A stretch of DNA of 64,000 nt from Massariosphaeria phaeospora (lineage: Eukaryota > Ascomycota > Dothideomycetes > Pleosporales). Every line of letters starts with the position of its first letter. Within the stretch, counting starts at the first letter, position 1. Positions 21,354 through 32,609 of this stretch are shown here, in pieces. A program made the translations under genes and the position numbers. The notes under the pieces are model-generated. The model ran no database searches and had not been told where the DNA came from. It saw nothing but the letters and a program-made list of their open reading frames with translations. The stretch is taken from contig JAADJZ010000012.1 in assembly GCA_011032825.1 (NCBI GenBank), forward strand, positions 930,001 to 994,000. The letters run 5' to 3'.

Positions 21354-23437
21354 TTGGTACTAGGCCATGTTGTGGTGACTCCGCTTCTAAACTTGATCGA
21401 TTCTCGGGATGCTTTTGACTGTACAAGAGATTCTGGGACGCGCGCACTAGATGGTCGATTCGGCGGTGGAGCCTATTGTATCTGACACATCAGGTTTTGT
21501 CATTGCAGAGCTAAGAGGGGGCGGGGCTACTATTAACTCTTGGTAGTATTGGAGCATAGTGATACATTGCATTTGAACCGCACATTTTTTACAGGGTGCG
21601 GAGTTAGGGTACGATTCATTGACATTGTCGTTATTAGTCCGGTTAGCTCTCATATCAGTCCTTCTCAGCTTTAACGTCTGTTGTTGTCTTTCTCCTGTCA
21701 CTCGCCAGGCTTCTGTGCCGCAATATTGGGTAGATATGTAGTAAGCATATCACATAAGCATCATGTTGGTCGCAGTATCCCATCAGGTCTATAAGCCCCT
21801 CGTCTCCCTTCAACAATGTCTACACACACTCTCTCTCTTGCTCTTCTCATTCCCCGCCTTCTAAAATTCCGAGATCGATCTCACTATGCGAGTGGCGCTC
21901 GGCCAAAATGAGCTGTACAGTGCTGGTGCTGCACCGAAATAGTATTACCTAAACCCTGACATGGTGGTTGGCGGCCGATTTTGAAAACGCCAGCAGGAGT
22001 TGGACGCATGTGCGCTCTGGAGGGGAATCTGGATTTAAAAAAAACTCTAGTCGCCCACTCATGAACTCAGAGTCGGAGTTGAAGACTCCAACATGAAAAG
22101 TATGCAAAGCACTCGCGATGCGAACCTCCCGACCGAAATCCGACCTATATACACCCCCCGCGTTCTCTGGGCCAACATTCCTCTTCCTGGCGGACCTTGT
22201 TTGAATTCCACAGATTCACCGTTATGTCTTCTGGAACCCCGAAAGACACACAGGTCGCGCTCTATGGCTGCTGTGTTTCGCACTTTATCTAAAACATATC
22301 CGAGCCAAATCTATGTCTTTTCGCGGGTTCGCCACCGCTATACAATCCCGCACCCCCTTCTATAATGCTTATACTATCGGTACTATGCTGGTCATCGGGT
22401 ACTTGGATGTCCGCTATTCAAACCATATGGTCGATGCGGCTCGGAATCTGAAACCTTACACGGAATGTAAATCGATTTGCGAGCAATATATAAGCCCGCC
22501 TCCCTCCTTCCATCTTCCAGTTACCACTTCGACCAGCTTCGTCCTCGCTGCTCTAAAATCGACTGAAGAGCATGGCAATGGCGTGTCCGGGAACTCTGGG
22601 GAAAAAATCATACCAATGCCAAACGATGTCCTCTCTTTGTTTGGAGTAAAACGTCGATTCGAGCACCTAATGTGCGGAGATTGAGAATTAAAAAGAAAGT
22701 TTAGAAGTAGCATGTGTGTTCGGAAAAAGATATTGCAGTGAACACATGCGCTGTGGGAGACTGAGACGAGAAATGGTGTGCCAACTCTGTAATGGCTGTT
22801 GGCTGTTCGGACTCTTTCTAAAAGAATCAGCGAATTCGGTATGATGACGAGAGACTGGAACCAAAAGAAATGTGCCAGCTATGCAATTCATGGAGGTCGT
22901 CCGAGCCCTTCGACAAAATCCGCGGTCATCGTCAAAATACTGCAGTATACAAACGCCCGCCGTCTGAATCCTCGCAAGCCTGCGAACCCAATATATCACG
23001 ACCAATCTCTTCATGGCTGGTTCTTTTGGATTACCATAACTTATTTCTCGTTTCGATTACCGGCTTTTACACTCCCTCAACTTTCGTCAAAGTCTCTATT
23101 TCTAAAATCAATTGGGCCCGTCTACTATCGTTGTCGGAGAACTGTTTAAAAAGCATTACCCGCCAACCCATGGCTTGCTAGAACTAAAATCAGAGCTATG
23201 GCGATGCTATGTGCGTCTTTGCAGACTAAAAATTTGACGCGGAACTATGAAATGCGTGTCAGTTGGTGGCCGTGGTGCCTGAGTGGATCGGGCCCCGTAT
23301 CTTGGCGTCCCTGACGCATTGACCACCTAGTGCTCGCTTATGTCAGCACATCTGCTACGTAACTTCCTCGCCCACCGGACCGCCTTGTTAATCTTTATAA
23401 CCTTCGCACCACTCCATCTTGCACTACCAGGTACAAG
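21354..23437. other. Gene-poor region, 2.1 kb
   Basis: AT-richer than the housekeeping blocks. It contains short A/T runs (AAAAAAA near 22038) and repeated TCTAAAAT strings (near 22553 and 23100). One weak frame is listed separately (22313-22684). No transposon or RNA gene recognised. Confidence 0.4.
22313..22684 (+). CDS. Doubtful small unknown protein
   Basis: An ATG-started frame of 123 aa (MSFRGFATAIQSRTPFYNAY...). The start could be a mitochondrial presequence or a short membrane-associated helix (YTIGTMLVIGYLDV). It contains two Cys near the middle (ECKSICEQ) and one near the end. A TATATA string lies about 165 bp upstream. There is no known motif, no splice support and no neighbour context. 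It may be noise in a gene-poor region. Confidence 0.22.
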   Translation: MSFRGFATAIQSRTPFYNAYTIGTMLVIGYLDVRYSNHMVDAARNLKPYTECKSICEQYISPPPSFHLPVTTSTSFVLAALKSTEEHGNGVSGNSGEKIIPMPNDVLSLFGVKRRFEHLMCGD

Positions 23438-24960
23438 ATGTCGACAAAAGAACCAGACTACACTCGGTCAGGCGGTCGACTCCGTGTGCCGACTGCAGCA
23501 GGTAAGTTCGCTAAATCTTCGACTACAAATGCTGGTTTGGTCTAACTGGATACAGAACTCAACGCAGACGGCCTGAAATTCGATGCAGAACGATATCTAC
23601 CACCGTCGCGGTTTGTAGATCAGTCTATGCTGTCAGACCTGCCGGTGTACAGGACAAGAGCAGGCGAAACTTCGACGCAGGACAAGTGTTTGAGATGCGG
23701 CGACTCGAAGAATCGCAGCCATTCCGAATGGAGTACATGCAGAAGGCAGTGCTGCATGTGCGGCGATGATGAAGATGACGGTCATCTGGGCAGGGTGCGT
23801 AAACAAGCGTCGTGATCTGCAGTTCAAGCTAACGACGACGTCAGATGTGTCCGAGGATATACTGGAGTATTGCCTTCCACAAGAAGAAATCCCGCGACAA
23901 CTCGATCCCCGCCGGGCTCCAGCTTTGTCCGTCAGCAGAAGAGCAGAAGATTATGCACAGGACTCGTTATAAAGAAACCTTCAGGCACTTTCCGCCTGGC
24001 GAGAATGAGACTGTTGTCAGAGCGCCAGCAGGCTTCACGTCGTTTCGACCTTACGCAGCAGAGGCAGAGCATCAGCAGGCACCACCAAAACGCCCGCGAG
24101 AACAGTCACCCAGCTCCCCTGTCTCTTGTAAAAAGCAGAAGGACCTCACGCCCAGCGAACAAGCTCCACAACCGGGTGTCGAACAGGAACTACGGGACCA
24201 ACTGCGGCAAATTCAGGAACGACTGAGCCGATGTCAACAGGACCTCGGCGCAGCGAGGAATCGGGCAGACATGGCTGAGTCTCTTCTACGACGGAATGGG
24301 ATATCCCCACAATCCCAGTACGACTACCAATCCCCCCCGCGTCGCAATCATCCAGCCGGCCCGTGGGGCGCCAGTTCTCAACCCCTCGGTCGACGTGGTC
24401 CTCAATCCGGTGCGTTTAGCGCTGACTCCCAGCCCGTCGATCGACGTGGTGCTCCATCCGGCGCGTCCAGCGCTGACTTCCAGCCCGTCGGTCGACGTGG
24501 CACTCCATACGGCGCGTCCAGCGCTGACTTCCAGCCCATCACGAATCTCGGTTTGGCTCTCAGCACACCTCGCGCAGCTCAGTTTGGGTCAGAACCATGG
24601 CGTGGGAGTGATGGCCAGGACCGCATCAAAGCTGAGCCGGAGGAGGAGTCAGGACGCCGGAGTGGTGGTTATTCTCGGGACGACCGCATCAAAGATGAGT
24701 CAGAGGAGAAGTCAGGGCGCCGGAGTGGTGGTTATGCTCGGGACCGCATCAGAGATGAGTCGGAGGAGCCAGGACGTTGGAGTCGGAGTAATGCCCGGGC
24801 CTTCATCAAGCGTGAGCCGGAGGAGTCAGGGGAGGAGTCAGGACGCCGGAGTGGTGGTTATTCTCGAGACCGCATCAGAGATGAGTCTGAAAAGTCTGGA
24901 CGGTGGAGTGGCAGTCATACCCGGGCCTTCATCAAGCGTGAGCCGGAGGACTCGAGATAA
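23438..24960 (+). CDS. Double zinc-knuckle protein with coiled coil and charged tandem repeats
   Basis: Three exons, 23438-23501, 23556-23794 and 23845-24960, giving 472 aa; introns 54 and 50 bp. Splicing completes two tandem CCHC fingers: C66-x2-C69-x7-H77-x5-C83 and C87-x2-C90-x7-H98-x4-C103. The last Cys comes from exon 3, which supports the model. The His spacing (x7) is wider than the retroviral C-x2-C-x4-H-x4-C knuckle. Residues ~190-235 form a coiled coil (LRDQLRQIQERLSRCQQDLG). Next come about four copies of QPVGRRGxPxGASSADF, then five copies of a ~20-residue unit DRIKDESEEKSGRRSGGYSR, alternating acidic and RS/GY-rich. Nuclear RNA or DNA binding is plausible; function unknown. It is convergent with the coiled-coil gene at 25599. 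Confidence 0.75.
24380..24540 (+). repeat. In-gene tandem repeat, ~60 bp unit
   Basis: Roughly three full units encode the QPVGRRGxPxGASSADF series. The GTCGACGTGG and GCGTCCAGCGCTGACTTCCAGCCC blocks recur with few changes. Confidence 0.8.
24620..24955 (+). repeat. In-gene tandem repeat, ~60-66 bp unit
   Basis: About five imperfect units encode GRRSGGYSRDRIKDESEE-type peptides; GACCGCATCA and CGCCGGAGTGGTGGTTATTC recur. Confidence 0.8.
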
Positions 24961-25598
24961 TAAGCTACGCACAGGCCCTACTCAGAGTAGAGGGACAAGG
25001 TGAGCAGAATTTACGTAGCAGACGAAGCGTCCTACAGGTCTGGACTACCAGACAGACGATGGCTCGTTAGTCATTATGAATATAATTGTATATTCGATCC
25101 TGTGTTTTTGTCAGGCCGAGCCATCCCATTGCCAAGGGCTTACTAAGAGGTCTAAGCGCTTGTCGATGAAATCAAATAACATCCAGGCGAGCTCACATGA
25201 CCTCGAGGGAGTTTGAGGACTCCTTCGAGTAGTCAGATTAGAGGGTACAGGCCAGTAGATAAGGCAGTGTTCGCAGTTATTTAATCACGGCTTTTCGGGC
25301 TCGCTGAAGCCCACTAAAACTTTATGTGTAAATGCCAACAGCTGTCTCTGAAATCGGGAGTTTTCAATAATAAAACTAGCCTACGGCACGCCCTGACTGA
25401 AGCAATTCACCCCAACCCAGGAGTGTATAGTTCTGCATTGCCTCTATGGCCAGTCCTGCATGTCGTTGCCGGATAGTCTCGCCGTCTCGTCATGAAGGTG
25501 CGGAGCATCCACAATCAACCCGGTGTCGTGCATGGAACACATCACGCCTCTTCCAGCCGAGATGACATGATATTTTGGCTGTTCTGCTCGAGCATTGC
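24961..25598. other. Intergenic between convergent genes, with repeat A1
   Basis: 3' flank of the zinc-knuckle gene and of the coiled-coil gene. The right half (25366-25560) resembles 29480-29690 (listed as repeat A). Confidence 0.5.
25366..25560. repeat. Diverged direct repeat A, copy 1
   Basis: Two colinear patches match copy 2 at 29480-29690: AATAAAACTAGCCTACG... against AATAAAGCTAGCCTACG..., and 136-140 bp further on GAGCATCCACAATCA in both. The equal spacing argues for an old duplication rather than chance. Confidence 0.55.
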
Positions 25599-26735
25599 CT
25601 AAGATGGTGCGGCGTGCTGACTACTCCGCAAAGTAGAGTTGGGTGGTGGCATCGCCTGAATCGATGGGTGACTGCTCCGTAAAGCAGAGTGAGAGATTGG
25701 CATCTCTTGAGTCATCGCTTGAGACAATGGGTGACTGCTCCGTAAAGCAGAGCTCGTTGCTGGGTGACGAAAGGGGTCTGTATGAGGTGTAACAGGATTG
25801 AAGTCCGATAAAGAAAGGTTCGGGCTGTACGTAGAACGCCCAAGCGATGATGGGACCCCAAATGCTGCATTGACTGGTATTGACCCGCTCCTATGACCAG
25901 CTAACGCACGGTCTAGTTCAGAAGGGGTACGGCCAAGTGCTGAAGGAGGTCGAGAATCCACGACTTTTGTCCTTTTGGCCGCCGACACTTCCGATGGATG
26001 TTGCCCTCGTTCGGGCCCGAAGCCTCTCTTCTCCGGTCTACTGTCGTCCGCTGCTTGTATAATTGCTGCGGTCTCGCGTATACCAAGATCTGTTCCCGGT
26101 CCGACGGGATTCAACGTGTTGGCAACGTCTTTGAACAACAAGTCAAGGGATAGCTTGACCTTGTCATTAGTCTGTGTCAACGACTGGCTTTCAAGTGTCT
26201 GCTGGGTAATCATTTCGTCCAATGTCTGCAGCCGTTGCCTCAGCTGGGTCAGCCCTTCCTGGCTCTGTGTGTGTAGCTTCAACTGCTGTTTTAAGTCCTT
26301 ATTCTCCAGAAACAGTTCCCCGACTCGCTCTCTGCGCTCTTTCAACTGCTGGTCCGAGGTTTGGTTTTCCTGCTTTAGCCGCTTAATCTCGCGTTTGAGC
26401 TGACCATTTTCTGCTTGTAGGTCCTTCTTCACATGAAGTTCTGTTCCCGTATCTGCCTTCATCTCTGCTACCATTTCCCGTCGGCCAGCCTGTTTGGCGT
26501 TCTCAATGGCCCCGTCAAGATGATTGGCATCTGCGAGGTCTTCGGATGGGGTCCTGGGGTCAGCGGGGAGCCTGAATGGACTGGCAAGGGGTCTGGCGGG
26601 AGATCTTTCATGATTTCTGGCGGGAGATCGGGATGGACCTTCGTGAGATCCGGTGGGTCCGCCATCGTGATTCTGTGTGATGGTGGTAGGTGTAGTGTGA
26701 AGCAAGATGAAAAGTTTTTCAAGGGGACAGCACAT
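25599..26735 (-). CDS. Unknown coiled-coil protein with C-terminal SALRSSHP repeats
   Basis: Uninterrupted frame of 378 aa from the ATG at 26735. Residues 1-75 are Pro/Arg/Ser-rich. About 80-200 is a long coiled coil (NGQLKREIKRLKQENQTSDQ, KERRERVGELFLENKDLKQ, LRQRLQTLDEMITQQ). The remainder is disordered, with SPxLxLS-type stretches and a nuclear-type basic patch (SAAKRTKVVD). The C-terminus repeats SALRSSHPxxQAM three times. I do not recognise the family. The first 20 residues may instead be leader: the next ATG in the coding frame lies only inside the coil. Just upstream lies repeat B copy 1, nearly identical to the promoter DNA of the next gene. The end of that gene is only 168 bp away, so this gene's promoter overlaps its 3' flank. 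Confidence 0.6.
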   Translation of the reverse strand: MCCPLEKLFILLHTTPTTITQNHDGGPTGSHEGPSRSPARNHERSPARPLASPFRLPADPRTPSEDLADANHLDGAIENAKQAGRREMVAEMKADTGTELHVKKDLQAENGQLKREIKRLKQENQTSDQQLKERRERVGELFLENKDLKQQLKLHTQSQEGLTQLRQRLQTLDEMITQQTLESQSLTQTNDKVKLSLDLLFKDVANTLNPVGPGTDLGIRETAAIIQAADDSRPEKRGFGPERGQHPSEVSAAKRTKVVDSRPPSALGRTPSELDRALAGHRSGSIPVNAAFGVPSSLGRSTYSPNLSLSDFNPVTPHTDPFRHPATSSALRSSHPLSQAMTQEMPISHSALRSSHPSIQAMPPPNSTLRSSQHAAPS

Positions 26736-26748
26736 GTGTCGTCAACCC

Positions 26749-26873
26749 TCAACGAGGAAGGCACGTTACGTCACGGCAACGACCCACCACCAAAAGAGCA
26801 ACCATGACAGCAGAATCACATACTGTACCTTTATTATTATGTTTTTCCTCATTATTGTAGTTGAAAGCCTATA
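26749..26873. repeat. Shared promoter repeat B, copy 1
   Basis: Matches 28946-29082. A ~70-bp core (26749-26817) is almost identical apart from a ~4-bp indel and contains GGCACGTTACGTCACGGC, a CRE/bZIP-like TTACGTCA. A second block (26844-26873, TTTCCTCATTATTGTAG followed by TTGAAAGCCTAT) follows. It lies 13 bp before the coiled-coil gene start. Confidence 0.85.
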
Positions 26874-26903
26874 CTGTGTGTTATTATGTGCTGTAAGAAC
26901 CTG

Positions 26904-28865
26904 CTACTCTGCTTCACCTAATGCGTCACGGATGCCCTGCAGTTGCCCCAATTCTACTTCGAAGCCCATATGCCAATTGCGAAATCGGCGGAAGCCGTTC
27001 TGAACAAACTTGTCGATGAATTCTCGGCCATGGCGCAATCCGTCGTCCATTTCTTCTCGACGTAAGCGTTCCTCGGCTGCCACTTCGATGGTCCCTTGCT
27101 TCGTCAGTCTTCGTAGCCGTTCAATTTTGTCTGCAGTGGTTTCCACGGGGAGAGGTCTCGGTTGATACTGCTCCGCCCGTCTACACTCCCTTGCCATGTT
27201 TCTGTTGAAACCTGTATTTCTGTGTCGAAATGCTTCTCGCTCGCTCCAGATCATTGCTGCCTGTTGATGATTCCGGTCGAGAAACAACGAGCTCGAGACG
27301 TTCTGGCCGGCCGGGTGAACGCAGAATCCCCCTCCCGTGTCATGAAGGGCGTCCGCTAATAGGGTGAGAAGCAACTCTGCAACTGGGATTTCCTTCTCGT
27401 TTGCACAGTAGCAAACAACGTAGTATTCAAGTCCCCATGTTTGTCCGGATTCATTCAGGACGACGATACAGCATGCCTTCACGAGGTGCATCAGCCAGCT
27501 AGAGCTCTTGTCTGCATCATGCTGCTGTTTGTGTGAGGAAAACCTCATCGCGTAGCCGATGTATCGCAAGGCGCGCTGCAAGGGTTCATCCCACTCGTCC
27601 TGTGGTAGTTTGTGAAGCCTATGTTCTAGCGCGTCGCAGAACTTGTTGATTTTGTCGACGCGGTCTAACGCAGAACCGCCGCCAACTCTCAGATAGTACC
27701 GCCTGCCCTGCTCGATGTGTAGTGGCTTGAGAAAGTCAGACTGCCTTCCTGCATTCTCTACTTCCAGGATATCTTGAATTGAGTGCTTGTCTTCCGAATT
27801 CAGCTCCGCATACAACCGTAGTCGTTGTTTAACTTGAAGTAACTGGGTTGGAGTTGGAGACATGCCCGTCATCGTGTCGCACAGTTCTACTGTGTAAATG
27901 CATGGCGCCTCATGATTTCCGTCTTCTGCCCATGCTGTATCGACGCATAAGCCGCGAACAGGACTTGTAGTAGGATTTTCTCTGTACTCGCGTGCCAGGC
28001 CGCCAGAGGCAAGTAGCGCAACGACGTCAAAATCCATGCTGCATAGCAATTGAACAGCATGCACTCTCCAGTCAGTCTCCTGCATACTTCTGATCACTGG
28101 TTCATCTCTGTCTAGAGCCTGTCGCCACGCAAGTGCAGCCAGTATGGTCAGTGGCCTGTCTAAATACCGCGCATAGTTGTAGGTTGTCTTCCGTTTCGGC
28201 CTTTTCGGTTCGCTAACCTGACTGGAACTGATGACATGCGCATCTTCCACTGGCTGACTGTCGATATCTCTGATGGCAGCCTTTCCCTTGTCGAGAATGG
28301 GCGGTGTCGGATCTTCATACAAAGATAAGCCCTGGACTGGACGCTGTATTGACTGGCTTTGGATGTTTGCTCCAGGAAATGGCGATTCATCCTCAACAGG
28401 ATGTAGTGATTCATCTTCTACAAGATGTGATTCATCTTCTGCAAGATGTGATTCATCTTCTACAAGATGTGATTCATCCTCTACCGGATGTAGTGTTCCA
28501 AACTGTCCACGTTCTGCACCCACTTGTCTTCGTCCCTCTCGTGATAGTGACTTGTGAAGGAAGGGTGATTCACTGTCTAGCCGGCCGACGGGTGAAGAGC
28601 GATCCGGTAGTCTGAATCGCACTGCTCGTTTGCTGCTCCCCGAAGAATATTTGGACCGGCTTCCGCTTCGCAGAGCAGACTTGATTGGCTTTCCGCTTGC
28701 TGAGACGGGTCTCTTCGCCTGCGACGACGCTGCCGTATGTATTCCGGCCTCAGCGTTTAACCTGTCTCGGATTAGACTTGATAAGGAGTCAAAGAGGGCA
28801 CCCAGATCTTACCCTGCATTGTCTGACGGGTTGTTATGTCTCCGATCTATCTTCTTGAAAGACAT
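26904..28865 (-). CDS. Unknown 636-aa protein with acidic heptad repeat
   Basis: Two exons, 28865-28813 and 28761-26904; 51-bp intron. It starts MSFKKIDRRHNNPSDNAGLN. Residues ~20-190 are disordered and basic/Ser-rich (KSALRSGSRSKYSSGSSKR). They include about five copies of VEDESHL (21-bp DNA period, ~28415-28495) and a nuclear-type signal EPKRPKRKT. Residues ~210-560 look folded: LTILAALAWRQALDRDE, VQLLCSMDFDVVALLASGG, RRYYLRVGGGSALDRVDKI, ACCIVVLNES, EYYVVCYCANEKEIPVAELLL. The last ~90 residues are a charged helix. No family is recognised. It is co-oriented with the coiled-coil gene downstream and shares its promoter repeat, so the two may be co-expressed. The intron-joined start fits better than the first in-frame GTG at 28622. 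Confidence 0.75.
28415..28500 (-). repeat. In-gene 21-bp tandem repeat (VEDESHL)
   Basis: Four to five copies of GATTCATCTTCTACAAGATGT-type units (plus-strand reading) encode the acidic heptad. Confidence 0.85.
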
Positions 28866-28945
28866 CTCGAAGTTGATGTGGTGGTGTACGGTGTTCAATC
28901 GTGGCACCGTGATGGAAGTTTGCGAGGGCGGACAGCGCACCATCC

Positions 28946-29082
28946 ATCAACGAGGAAGGCACGTTACGTCACGGCAACGACCCACTACCCACCGAAAGAG
29001 CAACCATGACAGCAGAACAACGCAACACATATCGCACACTCGAAGCCAGCTCTTTCCTCATCATTGCAGTTGAAAGCCTATA
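28946..29082. repeat. Shared promoter repeat B, copy 2
   Basis: Second copy of the sequence at 26749-26873, here 80 bp upstream of the start of the 636-aa gene. The core is at 28946-29018 and the second block at 29053-29082. Confidence 0.85.
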
Positions 29083-29479
29083 GAAATGACGACACAATTT
29101 GAGATGAAAAAAACTAGACGTGAACAGCAAGCTCCTCGCTGGAGCGGGAAATCATGTCTGGCATGACGATAGGAAGTAGCCGAGCCGTTACAAATAGCTA
29201 CGAGAGATTCTCGAGTACGAGCGTGACAGTAGGACAAACACGCAAATGCACCTTCAACATGGGCCAAAAACGCAAAAACGTCAAAGCCAGGACTTACACT
29301 TGTACAAGCCGCGTCCTACCTCGCAGCGGTCTTCACACAACCACTACTATCTGCGCGACAGAGCATAAGAGCTGTATTGCTTGCGCATAGGGGAAGTCCA
29401 ATTCAAACTGCCATGTTGATATGGCGATGAGGTTTCTCGCAACTACAACGTACTGTTGCCTGAGATCGTGAGCTCTCGG

Positions 29480-29690
29480 GAATAAAGCTAGCCTACGACT
29501 CACCATGTCCGAAGCAGTTCAACTGAACACAATCCCGCACTACCGCTATAATCCTGTCGCCAGACCGTTGCCTAGCGATCAAGCTACCCCGTCACGGGGG
29601 CGCGCGCGCTACTTGGCAGACGAGCATCCACAATCATCGTGTACTAAACACCATCACCCCTCTGGCAGGTTCCATTGTCAAAAGCCACAT
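29480..29690. repeat. Diverged direct repeat A, copy 2
   Basis: Partner of 25366-25560, in the same orientation, with two colinear matching patches. Confidence 0.5.
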
Positions 29691-32300
29691 GTTAGGCGAT
29701 CCTCCTGACTGTGCACAAGGTTTCAGCAACAGGCAAATGGTTTGCCTTTTGCTTTACAAAGCCGTGCTGTATCTAGCATACGAGGTAATGTCTAGGCTGG
29801 AACGTGCGGAGGTAAGAGGGGTATAATCACCTAGAGTGCCAGAGAGAAGCCCTCGTCTGATCTTTCGACAGCACCAGAAAGAGTGTTGCGATGCTCTTTG
29901 GAGTAGAAGTCTACTCTATCATAGACGCTATAATGGACACGCATTGGAGGGGAAACGGCAGTTCCTGAGATTGGTCGGACGGGCTCATGAGCCGGTCGTC
30001 ACTGGTGCTTACGGAAGGTGCCTAGCGGTGCAGTGCAGTGTGGAGGATTAACGAACGCGGCGTCCCGGTGGACCGGATTCTGATTGCAAGTTTTAGGAGC
30101 TAATCGTCGATCTACAAGACTAGTCTGGTGAATAAGGCAGTGATGTGCAACTCCCTACATGAGGGACAATAGTTGGTCGATAGATGGGCCATGACGAGAC
30201 ATCACACCTCAAGACATAATTAACCTCTGGAGCTCGAGGGGATAGTGGCCTTGCTCGCTGGCCTTCGATACGACTCCCCATAGCCCGGTAGACCACCAAT
30301 ACGGCAGGTATTGGCTTCGACTCGCTGCTCACTCGATTGACGTCGATTTACATGCGACTCGCACTAGAAAGAGGAAGATCGCAGGACCCTGCATGATGGT
30401 TCTAGCTCCTTGTCCGTCGAAGAGGGGGATGTGAGCGATTATAGAGTAGGTTCTGGCGGCTGTAGAGGGACAGATTGACCAGGAGGTCATACAGGCTCCA
30501 CCGGAGTGCCCGCAACACCGTCATGTGGGAGGATGATCAACCAACTCGCCTCCACGTGCGGAGTACAAGTAAGATGGAGTCTAGCACGCGGCGAGAAGTT
30601 CGAGGCGAAAAGACATCGGAGATGGGACGCATCGATTGAGGTAGGGGTTGAGAGCTGGAAACCAGATTAAGTACGCTTGTGTCGAGGCAACTTTTGACGT
30701 GTCTTGGTACTGAGGCACTATGACGGCATTTCCTGGACCGGATAAGTTGTGCAAGGCGATTGTTCGAGTCGGTCACGGACACTGAGTCGAAGGGAAATGA
30801 TGCGATCAAGACTATCTATGATGGTGATGATGCTATCTTCAGACTCTCAGAATAGCGTGCGTGGTACTCGTCCGGTGGTCTACGTAGGGCGGCGTTCGGG
30901 GAATTACAACGGCACCGAACACTTCGCATTGTCAATAAGACGTGTTTCGTGCTTGTGTAACTGGCCCGATGCAGCTACGCTCTTCGTGATATGCCGGTAC
31001 TCGCAGGTCTAGCGTTCGTGAATAGGAACTGCACGCGAACCATCCAACTCTCAGACCATCATGACATAGGCATGACATGACTTTGCAGTGTCTAGCGGGA
31101 TCGGGGAGCTAAAAGGGGCACAGACAATAACGGTGTTTCCGGGGGGCGGTGGTTGAGGCTGAAGAGCGTAAGATGGGGTTGTGGTCGGTGCCTGGCAGCA
31201 GCAAGGCCACCGTTGACGTCGGTTGCACTTTGGTGGCAGCATGGCTCGGAGCGCGCATCGGAGCGCGCATCGAAGCGTGCCCTGCATGAAGCGGAGTCAG
31301 CAACGGTCGTCGGCGGCGATGCAGGCGGCAGGGAGCTTGGTAGGGATCTGCTGTCTGCTGTCCGCTGTCTGCCCGCCTGCCCGACCGCGCGATGCGCCCG
31401 TCCATTGGCTGGTACACAGTGCCGTGGCCCGCCTTTCGTCTTGCCCGGCCCCTCTGACGTGAGGCTCGTCGTCACACGTCCCAGCGGGCTGGCCGGATTG
31501 CATCATGCCCATCGCGGCCGTGTCAAAGGCCGCCGCCTCACGCAACACAGACCGAGTCGTCAACGTCAACAGCCGACGCTTGGGGCCCGGCCATCTCGCC
31601 GCGACCGCGCGCCGGCGGTGCAATACGTACTCTACTCCGTACGGTACACACACATGGTGACGCGCAGTTAACGGAGTTTTGTCAGCCCGCGGCGCTATGG
31701 CGGGGCAGATTGCTGATCGCGCCATGTCAGCGGCTTCACCGCGTCCCCAGGTGACAGGTGTGCCTCGCGCGCACTTTTTACCACTTTTTTCTTCTACCGC
31801 ATTCTCCCACATTCGCCAGCAAGAGTTGGCAGGGCCCGTCGGCGCGAGTCGTCGCCATGCAGCCAAGATGCACGGGATTGCATGTGGTCCTTTGCGCACA
31901 AGGTGCCTCTATCGCGCGCCGCTCACTGGCCGCGCGCCCGCATGGTGGTTGAAACGCCGCGGGCTGGCGCCGGATATAGCAGGACCCTGTAGATCGTGCT
32001 GTCCTGACGCCCAGCCGTGAACCATGTGGGTCTGCTGCTAATCGTCGCGCCGCTGATCGTGGCCGACCCTGCTCGCCGCTAGCCCCAGTGTCGACGAGAC
32101 CAAGTTGCTGCCCAGGCTTCAGTGTCCACCACTCCCGCCAGAGACTTGCCTATTTATCGGCTCCCCCGCTCCCTCTCTGTGCAGCTGTATCCCCCACCAA
32201 AACATCTCCTCTTCCACGCCTCCAACTCGCCTCCGCCCCAGTATACCACCGTACTCCTTAGTCCCTCACCAACCCTCCATTTCCTCCATCACACATCGCC

Positions 32301-32609
32301 ATGTCTAACGCTGGTGCCAACGGTTCGGATAGCTTCTCGGATCCCGTGACGGCGCAACAGAACTTCGCTGCCCAGTACGATGTCGAGACCCCCAGCGAAT
32401 CTGCCTCGTCCTACGCTCGGTATGTTCCCACACTCATATATGACGTGGTACACAGCTAACACATGCTCAGCATCATGCACGAACACACCAAGAAGCAACT
32501 CAGCACAGCCACTAGCTCAGCCCGCCGACGGTCGTTAGGCGCAACTGGCAGTAGCAACTCCACTGCCACCATCAGCTCCACTGGCTCATCTTTGTCACCT
32601 TCTTCTTGA
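32301..32609 (+). CDS. Small conserved-looking fungal protein
   Basis: Two exons, 32301-32419 and 32471-32609, giving 85 aa; 51-bp intron with GTATGT donor and a CTAACAC branch-like site. The core AYARIMHEHTKKQLSTATS followed by a basic SARRRS patch spans the splice junction and reads as one amphipathic helix. The rest is Ser/Thr/Gly-rich. There is no signal peptide or membrane segment. The precise exon join, CT-rich leader and TATTTAT string about 150 bp upstream argue that it is real. I have the impression of similar short proteins in other ascomycetes but cannot name a function. Confidence 0.65.

Larger units (their letters stand above)
28866..32300. other. Gene-poor region, 3.4 kb
   Basis: Starts with repeat B copy 2 and repeat A copy 2. 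From 29700 to 31020 there are only short frames without motifs. About 31090-32060 turns GC-rich, with local repetition (GGAGCGCGCATC twice near 31248-31270). It yields long but unsupported frames on both strands. The last 150 bp are a C/T-rich leader of the gene at 32301, with a TATTTAT string near 32152. Confidence 0.45.

Noticed and set aside
31297..31899. 200-codon minus-strand frame
   Set aside because: GC-rich region with overlapping frames on the other strand; no motif and no splice partner.
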